Shown one piece after another: positions 8,511-14,589 of a stretch of DNA of 15,397 nucleotides. The stretch covers positions 1 through 15,397 of the forward strand of contig JADHVS010000102.1 in assembly GCA_016783865.1 (NCBI GenBank), in the 5' to 3' direction. The DNA is from Bacteroidales bacterium (GTDB lineage Bacteria > Bacteroidota > Bacteroidia > Bacteroidales > SM23-62). How positions within the stretch are numbered: the first letter of the stretch is position 1; each line of letters opens with the position of its first letter. Made by a program: the position numbers and the translations under genes. The notes below the pieces were generated by a model. The model did no database searches. It was given only the letters and a program-made list of their open reading frames with translations, and was not told where the DNA came from.

Positions 8511-9023
8511 TTAATTTTTTATATACAACTGATTATTCCTGATAAAAGTATTGTATTGCTGTAATGGTAAGGCAGCAGGCGGGCCCATTGGTGGAGCACC
8601 TTCCAGCAGCAGGTTAAATTCTGAATCACAACAGGGACACTTCGGGATTAACCAGTTTGTCCCCATATCCAATGCACAGTAGTCAATATCGGCCCGGTAT
8701 GTGCAGGTGATATCGTAGGCTGCAAATTCATATTGCGATATCCTGTAAAGGATTAGCCCATTTCCATACACGGCCTGGCCCAGATTAATAGATGGTATTT
8801 TAGGAGAGGAAAAGCTCAGTTCACCAAGCCCGAGGGAGTTGGGAGTTATTGTCGCTGCATCGAGATTACCAAGTCCCGCAAGATCAATTTGAAGGTCAAG
8901 TATAATATCAACTTCTACATATGGGACATAGTCCCGGTTATCATTTTTACAGGCTGAAAAAAGCAGGAAAGAGAGGAATAGAAAAAAAAATCCTAATTTT
9001 GATATAATATTGTTCTTTTTCAT
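8511..9023 (-). CDS. Lipoprotein with degenerate Rieske-like C-terminal domain
   Basis: The 170-residue protein has a lysine-containing N-region, a hydrophobic stretch and the lipobox FSAC, so C25 is the predicted lipidation site and it should sit in the envelope. The C-terminal half (about residues 75-170) follows the layout of Rieske [2Fe-2S] domains: a cysteine segment (C107, C116), CPCCDSEF (C129, C131, C132), then an EG turn, GPPAALPLQQY and two short terminal strands. In true Rieske proteins CPCH and CxH supply two histidines; here the corresponding positions are Cys or missing, so a standard cluster is not expected. Similar Cys-only lipoproteins occur in Bacteroidota. Function is unknown; metal binding or a purely structural role are both open. 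A TAACTTTG box lies just upstream. Confidence 0.85.
   Translation of the reverse strand: MKKNNIISKLGFFFLFLSFLLFSACKNDNRDYVPYVEVDIILDLQIDLAGLGNLDAATITPNSLGLGELSFSSPKIPSINLGQAVYGNGLILYRISQYEFAAYDITCTYRADIDYCALDMGTNWLIPKCPCCDSEFNLLLEGAPPMGPPAALPLQQYNTFIRNNQLYIKN
8994..9001 (+). promoter_or_regulatory. Possible -7 box for the 9056-9891 pair
   Basis: TAATTTTG matches TAnnTTTG exactly and lies inside the first codons of the divergent lipoprotein gene, giving a leader of roughly 48 nt to the TTG at 9056. No clear -33 TTTG is seen at the usual spacing, so the call is tentative. It would overlap the divergent transcription unit. Confidence 0.35.
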
Positions 9024-9041
9024 ATCGTATACTCAACGCAT

Positions 9042-9049
9042 CAAAGTTA
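9042..9049 (-). promoter_or_regulatory. -7 box for the Rieske-like lipoprotein gene
   Basis: Read on the minus strand, TAACTTTG is an exact TAnnTTTG box, ending 18 bp before the ATG at 9023. The -33 region is weak (only T-rich). The short leader is normal for this phylum. Confidence 0.45.
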
Positions 9050-9055
9050 AGTAAA

Positions 9056-9367
9056 TTGTTAAAGAAAAGGATTGCTGTTATTCTTTTAGCACTTGCATTA
9101 TCAGTCAATATCGCTGAGGGGCAGTCGCGAAAAGTTGATCAGGCAATTGCGAAACAGGAGAAACGGGACAGGCAGGAACGAAAAGCCTATGAAAAGACGA
9201 GTAAGAAGGTCGTGAAGCAGATGTATGAGATGCAGACCGAAAAGACCAAGGAGCGGATGACGGAGACCAGAAGAAAATCTGACGAATATAATGACCGGGG
9301 CAAGCAGAATTTTATTAAAAAGCTTTTCAGTAAAAAGAAAAAACATAAAAAAAGGAGAAAACGATGA
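9056..9367 (+). CDS. Small, strongly basic exported protein of unknown function
   Basis: The 103-residue product has a signal peptide: a KKR start, a hydrophobic core rich in Ile, Leu and Ala, and a probable cleavage site near AEGQS (about residues 20-23). The mature part is almost all charged, with predicted helix rich in Lys, Arg, Glu and Gln, and ends in a cluster of Lys and Arg (LFSKKKKHKKRRKR). The start is a TTG at 9056; no ATG precedes the signal peptide. Its TGA stop overlaps the ATG of the next gene (9364-9367), implying translational coupling. I recognise this as a Bacteroidota-type hypothetical protein but know no function. The basic tail could bind nucleic acid, lipopolysaccharide or acidic envelope polymers; that is inference only. 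Confidence 0.75.
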   Translation: MLKKRIAVILLALALSVNIAEGQSRKVDQAIAKQEKRDRQERKAYEKTSKKVVKQMYEMQTEKTKERMTETRRKSDEYNDRGKQNFIKKLFSKKKKHKKRRKR

Positions 9368-9891
9368 AAATAGATATTGACAGCTATTTGTACATAGTCA
9401 TCATGATTGTGATCCTTATTATCACTGCATTGGGACGGAGAAAGAAAAAACCTGTCCAGCAGGTTACGGGAAAGCCGGCTGGTCAACCGGCCACTGAAAC
9501 CGGTGAACAGGACCAGTTTGATCCTTATGAGGAGGCTACGGTGGAAAGGGTTGTATCAGATCCGTTTATGCGCCTGGAACAAATGTTTGCACCGAAAGAG
9601 ACGACATTTATCGTTCAGGAAGAAGAACCTCAGGTGACTCAAGCCAAAACGGATGCCGATGCAGAAGCAAGAAGGATCAAGGATATGGAGGCTGAAAAGG
9701 TACGAAAACGCAGAGAAGACCAGCAAGTCGAAATGGCTGAAGCTTTTCGTTTACATTCTGATGGTGACCTGACGGACAGTTCGGAAAGTGAGGAGAGAAG
9801 TCAAATTTCACTGTTAACATTGTTTGATGATCCTGAGGACCTGAAAAGGGCGATTATTTATTCAGAAATTATTAATAGAAGAGATTTTTAG
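9364..9891 (+). CDS. N-terminally membrane-anchored protein of unknown function
   Basis: The product has 175 residues. A single transmembrane helix (about residues 8-23, YLYIVIMIVILIITAL) is followed by GRRKKK, which by the positive-inside rule places the long C-terminal part in the cytoplasm. The middle is a low-complexity acidic linker with a charged, possibly coiled-coil stretch (about 95-125, Glu/Lys/Arg/Ala). The end, LFDDPEDLKRAIIYSEIINR, looks conserved: similar DLKKAxIYSEIL endings are familiar in Bacteroidota hypothetical proteins. The ATG overlaps the stop of the basic exported protein, so the two are probably made together. A strong hairpin with a T-tract follows about 85 bp downstream. 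No function is assigned; a scaffold or anchor role is only a guess. Confidence 0.8.
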   Translation: MKIDIDSYLYIVIMIVILIITALGRRKKKPVQQVTGKPAGQPATETGEQDQFDPYEEATVERVVSDPFMRLEQMFAPKETTFIVQEEEPQVTQAKTDADAEARRIKDMEAEKVRKRREDQQVEMAEAFRLHSDGDLTDSSESEERSQISLLTLFDDPEDLKRAIIYSEIINRRDF

Positions 9892-9936
9892 TCCATTGAA
9901 ATTAGGATTTTGCATATCGTTGATTCAGGACTTCAA

Positions 9937-9968
9937 TTTGCTTTAATTATTTATTTTTCATAATTTTA
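9937..9968 (+). promoter_or_regulatory. Candidate distal greA promoter
   Basis: TTTG at 9937-9940 and TAATTTTA at 9961-9968 (seven of eight positions of TAnnTTTG) are separated by 20 bp, the normal Bacteroidota spacing. A transcript from here would start almost at the first base of the 9976-10019 hairpin. Confidence 0.4.
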
Positions 9969-9975
9969 TAACCAT

Positions 9976-10021
9976 AAAAGGATTCTGGTTTTCCAATTTG
10001 GGGGGGCCGGAATTCTTTTTT
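9976..10021 (+). terminator. Strong hairpin with T-tract before greA
   Basis: AAAAGGATTCTGG (9976-9988) pairs with CCGGAATTCTTTT (10007-10019) over 13 bp with two G-U wobbles. The 18-nt interior can pair further between its C/T and G runs, and six Ts at 10016-10021 overlap the end of the stem. This has the form of an intrinsic terminator for the upstream 9056-9891 pair. If transcription starts at the distal promoter, it would instead be a 5'-leader structure of greA. Confidence 0.55.
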
Positions 10022-10027
10022 ATTTTG
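9997..10027 (+). promoter_or_regulatory. Candidate proximal greA promoter
   Basis: TTTG at 9997-10000 is followed after 20 bp by TATTTTG (10021-10027), a -7 box one base shorter than TAnnTTTG. The predicted start lies about 10-15 bp before the ATG at 10048. The -33 element falls in the loop of the hairpin, so promoter and terminator would share DNA. Confidence 0.4.
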
Positions 10028-10047
10028 TTGTATTAAAAAAAAGAGGT

Positions 10048-10521
10048 ATGGGGATAACTGCATATATTACGCAGGAGGGATTAGATAAATTGAAGAAGGA
10101 GCATGAGAACCTCACAAAGGTTAAACGTCCGGAAATATCAAATCAGATTGCCGAAGCAAGAGACAAGGGTGATCTGGCGGAAAATGCCGAATACCATGCT
10201 GCCAAGGAGGCTCAGGCTATGTTAGAGCTTAAGATCTCCAAATTGGAATCCACCCTGGTGAATGCACGTGTCATCGATCAATCAAACCTGAATGATTCTG
10301 AAGTCAGGTTGCTGAATAGAGTCAAACTCAGAAATTTAGGCACTAGTAAGATCATGGAATATATGATTGTCCCAGAAGCTGAATCAGATATTAAGGCTGG
10401 AAAAATTTCTATCGATACGCCTATTGCCAGGGGCCTTTTGGGCAAAAAGGTGGGAGATAAAGTTAGTATCAAAGTGCCCTCCGGTGAAATCGGATTTGAA
10501 GTACTTGAGATCTCTATATAA
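10048..10521 (+). CDS. greA: Transcription elongation factor GreA
   Basis: GreA enters the RNA polymerase secondary channel and stimulates cleavage of backtracked transcripts. The 157-residue length is normal. The N-terminal coiled coil (about residues 8-75) carries the family signature IAEARDKGDLAENAEYHAAK, with the tip acidic residues D42 and E45 matching E. coli D41 and E44. The C-terminal FKBP-like domain (about 80-157) includes TPIARGLLGKKVGD and ends in a beta strand. The HIT-family gene begins 10 bp after the stop, so the two are probably one operon. The leader holds a hairpin and two candidate promoters. Confidence 0.96.
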   Translation: MGITAYITQEGLDKLKKEHENLTKVKRPEISNQIAEARDKGDLAENAEYHAAKEAQAMLELKISKLESTLVNARVIDQSNLNDSEVRLLNRVKLRNLGTSKIMEYMIVPEAESDIKAGKISIDTPIARGLLGKKVGDKVSIKVPSGEIGFEVLEISI

Positions 10522-10531
10522 AAAATAAATC

Positions 10532-10930
10532 ATGGCCTCCATTTTTACCCGGATCATTCAGGGTGAAATACCCTGTTACAAGATTGCAGAAACAGATCAA
10601 TTCCTGGCTTTTCTCGATATTAATCCGCTGGCGAAAGGGCATACGCTGGTCATTCCCAAGGACGAAATTGATTATTTATTTGACCTGGAGGATGATTTAC
10701 TGGCAGGAATGAATGTTTTTGCCAAGAAAGTGGCAAGAGCCATTGACCAGGTGATGGATTGCAAAAGGGTAGGAGTAGCAGTGCTGGGACTGGAAGTTCC
10801 TCATGCCCACATTCATCTGATACCCATCAATTCTTTATACGACATTGAATTCTCGAGGCCTAAGCTAGAGCTTTCCCGGGAAGAATTTGAAGAAATTGCT
10901 TCTTCGATCAGGGGAGCTCTGGATAAGTAA
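10532..10930 (+). CDS. HIT-family nucleotide-binding hydrolase
   Basis: This 132-residue protein belongs to the histidine triad superfamily, HINT/Fhit-like branch. The start SIFTRIIQGEIPCYKI, FLDINPLAKGHTLVIPK (residues 27-43) and the triad PHAHIHLIP (H91, H93, H95) are all typical; H93 is the predicted nucleophile. Family members hydrolyse purine nucleoside phosphoramidates or dinucleoside polyphosphates; the exact substrate cannot be predicted. It follows greA by 10 bp, an arrangement seen in other Bacteroidota, and its stop is 5 bp from the convergent ruvC stop. Identity to the family is secure, physiological role is not. Confidence 0.95.
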   Translation: MASIFTRIIQGEIPCYKIAETDQFLAFLDINPLAKGHTLVIPKDEIDYLFDLEDDLLAGMNVFAKKVARAIDQVMDCKRVGVAVLGLEVPHAHIHLIPINSLYDIEFSRPKLELSREEFEEIASSIRGALDK

Positions 10931-10935
10931 GGTCT

Positions 10936-11487
10936 TTATACTTTCCGACCGGGATTTTTATTCAGAAAATCTTTCCAGCTTGAATAGTTAGCCTGGTTTT
11001 CCGGTACACTTTTCTGGTAGTAATGACAAACGGCGGCCGCCAATCCGTCAGTGGCATCAAGATTCTTTGGTAAGTCTTTGATATCCAACATTTTACTTAG
11101 AAGCCCTGCAACCTGTTCCTTGCTTGCATTTCCTTGCCCTGTTATGGCCATTTTTATTTTCTTCGGGGCGTACTCGTAGATCGGAAGGTCGCGATAAAGG
11201 GCAGCCGCAATGGCAGCGCCCTGCGCTCTGCCCAGCTTGAGCATAGACTGCACATTTTTTCCATAAAAGGGTGCTTCTATGGCCAGCTCATCGGGATGGA
11301 ACTCATCGATCAGGGAAAGTGTACGTTCAAAGATCCTGCGAAGTTTGACATAGTGGTCCTTAAGTTTATAGAGCTCAAGTATCCCGATGGCAATCAGCAG
11401 GGGAAGAGGCTTATGGTGCCGGATAATACCATATCCCATGATGGTAGTTCCAGGATCAATCCCTAATATGATTTTATCTTCTTTCAA
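10936..11487 (-). CDS. ruvC: Holliday junction endonuclease RuvC
   Basis: RuvC cuts Holliday junctions in concert with RuvAB. The protein has 183 residues and an RNase H-like fold. The acidic catalytic residues are all in place: D11 in GIDPG, E71 in IEAPF, and D144 and D147 in [12 protein letters not shown], matching E. coli D7, E66, D138 and D141. The predicted start is TTG at 11487; no ATG or GTG lies between the upstream in-frame stop (about 11503) and the first motif, so a non-ATG start is required. The gene is downstream of the S41 peptidase gene, after a 119-bp spacer with heptamer repeats, and may be in the same transcript or separate. It converges on the HIT-family gene with a 5-bp gap and no visible terminator. 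Confidence 0.96.
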   Translation of the reverse strand: MKEDKIILGIDPGTTIMGYGIIRHHKPLPLLIAIGILELYKLKDHYVKLRRIFERTLSLIDEFHPDELAIEAPFYGKNVQSMLKLGRAQGAAIAAALYRDLPIYEYAPKKIKMAITGQGNASKEQVAGLLSKMLDIKDLPKNLDATDGLAAAVCHYYQKSVPENQANYSSWKDFLNKNPGRKV

Positions 11488-11523
11488 AGTCAGAATTATT
11501 TTTCAGCGAGCCCTTTTTTGCAA

Positions 11524-11544
11524 ACTGACGACTGGCGACTACGG
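11524..11544. repeat. Heptamer tandem tract, three units
   Basis: Three consecutive 7-mers, ACTGACG, ACTGGCG and ACTACGG, lie between the S41 peptidase gene and ruvC. Each begins with ACT. The tract is short and imperfect, but a second 7-nt-period tract lies 25 bp away. Confidence 0.5.
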
Positions 11545-11569
11545 ATTCTTTCAAAGGAATTTATTTTTC

Positions 11570-11604
11570 CGATCACTGATCACCGATCACCGTTAACTGA
11601 TCAC
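11570..11604. repeat. Heptamer tandem tract, five units
   Basis: The units are CGATCAC, TGATCAC, CGATCAC, CGTTAAC and TGATCAC, ending two bases before the S41 peptidase stop codon. Four of the five share GATCAC. It has period 7 and no spacer-repeat structure, so it is a short tandem repeat rather than a CRISPR fragment. It contains several TGATCA palindromes. Confidence 0.7.
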
Positions 11605-11606
11605 GG

Positions 11607-12908
11607 TTAAAGTGCTCCAACAGTGGCTCTCCATCCCCTCTGGATCCAGGGGTAATTTGTAACAGCAGATTTGGTTGAACCGCTGAATGCTCCGTTTTCA
11701 ATATAGTACAAAACTTCTTTAAGACAATCTTCTTCAGTGCTGCCAAAGTCTTCATCCAGGTCGTCTGTGACAAAGGCGTCAGCCGGCAATCCGTCGTAGA
11801 AATCACCCTCATTTTCCTTGTTGTACGTGGCATATGTTACCGGCACTATTGTATAATCATCATATTGCCTGGCGATTTCTCCAACTGGTTTCCCGTTGGT
11901 AACATCACCGATAAGAAATACGTCCAAATATGGTAGTACAGCATTTATTAAAACCTCGCTGGCAAATGAGGTAGATTTTGTTGTAATAAAGAAGACACGG
12001 AGAGGATCAATACTATACTGTGATGTATCGAACCGTAAAGTAACATTACGCGCCGATTTCTTATCGTTATAAACATAGTTAACGAACGCTCCCTTTATGG
12101 CTGTCTCTCCTGCGATCAGGTTACCCAGCTCCCTGGCGACTTCAAGGATACCGCCCGGATTATACCTCAGGTCTATGACCAGCTCATCAATGCCTGCATC
12201 TTTGAAATCGCTGAAAAGATCATTTAAGTCATCGGTAGCGGCTGAAACAAAATTCTGGAGGACAAAATATCCAACTTTTACATCGGATTGGTTTGTATCC
12301 GGATGTGTGATGATATCGGAATACAGGATAGGTTTTATCTCTATTTGTTTTTTAATTGACGTCATGGTCTGGGTGCCACCAGAGGGATTTTTTAGTGTAA
12401 ATACGTTTTGAACATCCACCTCACCTGCTCCCAGGATCGCCGTATCAATTTCTGTTCCGGACGTTATGGTCTGGTTGTTGATCTGGAGGACTTCCCAGCC
12501 TCTTCTTACCCCGGCATCATAAAGGTCGGAGTCATCATAAATATAAGCCACCATTAACCGGCCGTCATTTGACCACCGCATACCTATTCCATGACCGATA
12601 AACATACCTGCTTTAATGTAATCGTAATAATCATCTGAATCCTGGATGTACGACCAGCGGTCGGTGGGAGAGTTCCTCAATGCTTCAAGAAGGTCCTGCG
12701 GTGTGAGATAGTCGTTAATATTTACCTCAGGCATGGTATCATACCAGAGGTACCATTCCAGCATCAGATCATACAATACCTGCCTGGTCAGTTTTTTTGG
12801 TTCAGGCTTGAAAAAATTATTGTCGCATGAACCAACCATGAACAAGCCAAGTAAAACAATGAGCATAATCAGCCGGCCGGCAAATTTTAATATATTCTTG
12901 ATTTGCAT
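11607..12908 (-). CDS. S41-family (C-terminal processing type) peptidase lipoprotein, catalytic Ser doubtful
   Basis: The 433-residue protein has a signal sequence with the lipobox VGSC (lipid-modified C28 predicted). A small N-terminal helical domain (about 38-95, with LMLEWYLWYDTMPE) precedes a PDZ-like domain (about 100-185, YDAGVRRGWEVLQINNQ) and the S41 protease core (about 200-400). The core contains VIDLRYNPGG, a Ser/Thr-rich motif near 312-318 and GKPVG with the predicted general-base lysine K340. In S41 enzymes the nucleophilic Ser lies 25 residues before that Lys in an S-A-S-E context; here that position is F315 within STSFASE, with S314 and S317 adjacent. It may be inactive, or use a neighbouring Ser. 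The gene lies 20 bp after the EamA transporter gene on the same strand. Confidence 0.9.
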   Translation of the reverse strand: MQIKNILKFAGRLIMLIVLLGLFMVGSCDNNFFKPEPKKLTRQVLYDLMLEWYLWYDTMPEVNINDYLTPQDLLEALRNSPTDRWSYIQDSDDYYDYIKAGMFIGHGIGMRWSNDGRLMVAYIYDDSDLYDAGVRRGWEVLQINNQTITSGTEIDTAILGAGEVDVQNVFTLKNPSGGTQTMTSIKKQIEIKPILYSDIITHPDTNQSDVKVGYFVLQNFVSAATDDLNDLFSDFKDAGIDELVIDLRYNPGGILEVARELGNLIAGETAIKGAFVNYVYNDKKSARNVTLRFDTSQYSIDPLRVFFITTKSTSFASEVLINAVLPYLDVFLIGDVTNGKPVGEIARQYDDYTIVPVTYATYNKENEGDFYDGLPADAFVTDDLDEDFGSTEEDCLKEVLYYIENGAFSGSTKSAVTNYPWIQRGWRATVGAL

Positions 12909-12928
12909 TTTATCCTGTTGTAATAAAA

Positions 12929-13801
12929 TTAACGTATTTTTTCAATAATTATTCCTGTAACGATAAACACCAGTCCATATATTGTAGTCAAATAAATGGT
13001 CTCTCCTACAAAGATATGAATTACAATAAGAGAAAAGAACGGGGCCAGGAAGACCAGGTTGCTTACTTTGTCGGTAGTGGTGGACAGCTGTAAGGCCTTT
13101 AACCAGAAAAAAAAAGTAAATCCCATCTCGAAAGCCCCTGAATAAACGGCCAGCCAGGTTCCCTTGTTGACGGATATCGGGATTTCTGACATAATCACTG
13201 TGATCAGTGTGATGTACAGGGATGCAAAGAAAAAATTAAGTACCAGTTTATCCAGTTCACCCCTCTTATCGCGCATATTAAAGATCCAGAAGAAAGACCA
13301 TATAATCGAGCTTCCGGTTGCAAGGATCACTCCCAGAGGTTCATTTATTTTCAAATCGAATGGTTTTCCGACAGAGGCAATCAAGTACACCCCGATAAAA
13401 CTGATAAACAGCGCAATGAAGCTTTTTATAGCAATCTTTTGTTTCAGGAATGGCACCGACAGGAATACCAGCACAATGGGCCAAATCATATTCAGGGGTT
13501 GTGCAACCTGGGCGGGAAGCAGGGTATATGCCTTAAACAGGATTAAATAATATAAAAAGGGATTCAAAAAACCATACAAGGCCGACCGGAGATATCCGCT
13601 CAGCGGGGTGTTCAGGATGATCCTGGATTTCCTCTGGATAGCTGCAGTGATCATTAGAATCAGGAAAGAGGTCCAGGAGGCGATAAACAGTAGTTGGTAG
13701 AAATCGAGGTGCCTGAGCGCAATTTTAAAGGCTGAAGCGACTGTGGACCAGAAAAAAATTGCTATCCCGGCATAGAAATATGCTCTGCCCTGGTTTGTCA
13801 T
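12929..13801 (-). CDS. EamA/DMT-superfamily transporter
   Basis: This 290-residue inner-membrane protein is almost wholly hydrophobic, with about ten predicted transmembrane helices in two EamA repeats (residues about 7-142 and 155-288). The first helices are near residues 7-28 and 33-54, and the N-terminal AIFFWSTVASAFKIAL is a typical EamA opening. The second repeat starts near PLGVILATGSSIIWSFFWIF. Family members export or import amino acids, nucleotides, sugars or other metabolites; the substrate cannot be read from sequence. Its ATG overlaps the stop of the upstream lipoprotein gene by 4 bp (13798-13801), and the S41 peptidase gene follows 20 bp downstream, so the three genes are likely one operon. 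Confidence 0.93.
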   Translation of the reverse strand: MTNQGRAYFYAGIAIFFWSTVASAFKIALRHLDFYQLLFIASWTSFLILMITAAIQRKSRIILNTPLSGYLRSALYGFLNPFLYYLILFKAYTLLPAQVAQPLNMIWPIVLVFLSVPFLKQKIAIKSFIALFISFIGVYLIASVGKPFDLKINEPLGVILATGSSIIWSFFWIFNMRDKRGELDKLVLNFFFASLYITLITVIMSEIPISVNKGTWLAVYSGAFEMGFTFFFWLKALQLSTTTDKVSNLVFLAPFFSLIVIHIFVGETIYLTTIYGLVFIVTGIIIEKIR

Positions 13802-14367
13802 GGAGCCTGTATTTCAACCCCTGACAGGATGATCAGGCTGTCTATCTGAGGTTTAAGTTCATAAAAGGATGCAATATGGCTGGCGATTTTTTCCAGGTTG
13901 GTATCTATCCTGGTTTGCATATCCTTTAACAATTCATATTCATACTGAATTTTTTTATCCAGTGAATCGCCGGGCAGACCGGAGCCCTGGATCAATTCAA
14001 GCAGGTCCCTCAGTTTGTTCTCCAGCAAGAATATTTCCTCATGGTAGTTATTGCATGCCAGGATACAGGATTCAACATTTGAATAGAGAGTGGCATATTC
14101 GGTTGTAACCCAGGAGTTGATAACCTGTTCATACATGCTGTCATAAATAAAGGCAAGGTCATCACTCAGCACCTGCCTGATTTCATTAAGTATTTGTACA
14201 TCAGATGAGCTGATGGTATCCTGAATGGCATATACCACGGTCAGCAGGCTATCCACCTCGAGAGCTTTTTTGTTCTCTGCCTGATTCCTGCAACCGGTGA
14301 ACAAACAAATAAGGATGAGTGAGGTTATGATCCCGTAAATAAAATTATTAAAGTTGGACAACATCAT
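13798..14367 (-). CDS. Helical lipoprotein of unknown function
   Basis: The 189-residue product has a hydrophobic N-terminal segment ending in the lipobox LFTGC, giving C26 as the predicted lipidation site. The rest is predicted alpha-helical with heptad-like spacing of Leu and Ile, especially residues about 100-185 (HEEIFLLENKLRDLLELIQ and onwards), suggesting a coiled coil. Two further cysteines lie in ESCILACNN and could form a disulfide. I do not recognise a named domain. The start may be either of two adjacent ATGs (14367 or 14364). It is the first gene of a probable operon with the EamA transporter, overlapping it by 4 bp, so it may serve that transporter or simply share its expression. 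Confidence 0.8.
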   Translation of the reverse strand: MMLSNFNNFIYGIITSLILICLFTGCRNQAENKKALEVDSLLTVVYAIQDTISSSDVQILNEIRQVLSDDLAFIYDSMYEQVINSWVTTEYATLYSNVESCILACNNYHEEIFLLENKLRDLLELIQGSGLPGDSLDKKIQYEYELLKDMQTRIDTNLEKIASHIASFYELKPQIDSLIILSGVEIQAP

Positions 14368-14377
14368 GGTTGAGGGA

Positions 14378-14397
14378 TTGGTTTATATATTAACCAA
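14378..14397. promoter_or_regulatory. Small inverted repeat upstream of the lipoprotein-transporter operon
   Basis: TTGGTT (14378-14383) and AACCAA (14392-14397) are complementary arms around an 8-bp TA-rich spacer, 11 bp before the start at 14367. It could be an operator or a weak leader hairpin. No convincing TAnnTTTG promoter is seen nearby on the minus strand. Confidence 0.25.
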
Positions 14398-14491
14398 GTA
14401 TCGCTAAATTTCTATAAATTTATGTATAAATCATAAAACAATCTTCTATGATACGAACATGAAAAATTCAATCATTACCATTTTTGATAAA

Positions 14492-14537
14492 AGAGCGAGT
14501 GTCGCGAGAGGTTGTCGCCCCGGGGCCTCGGGGCGAT
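14492..14537. repeat. GC-rich hairpin repeat upstream of the DUF4349 gene
   Basis: TCGCCCCG (14515-14522) pairs with CGGGGCGA (14529-14536) around GGGCCT, in an otherwise AT-rich 222-bp intergenic stretch. It is preceded by GAGCGAGTGTCGCGAGAG, and this abrupt GC-rich block looks like an inserted repeat. It could terminate or attenuate transcription. The rest of 14368-14589 is AT-rich with no gene I can support. Confidence 0.6.
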
Positions 14538-14589
14538 TCTAAATTCTTTAATTAATATTTTATCAGATCATTATAAAAAAATAAAACAA

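Noticed and set aside
11570..11604. CRISPR remnant
   Set aside because: The period is 7 nt with no spacers, and there are no cas genes; it is a short tandem repeat.
14405..14422. TAAATTTC / TAAATTTA as promoters for the flanking lipoprotein genes
   Set aside because: They are near matches in very AT-rich DNA; TAAATTTA is palindromic, and no TTTG lies at the right spacing on either strand.
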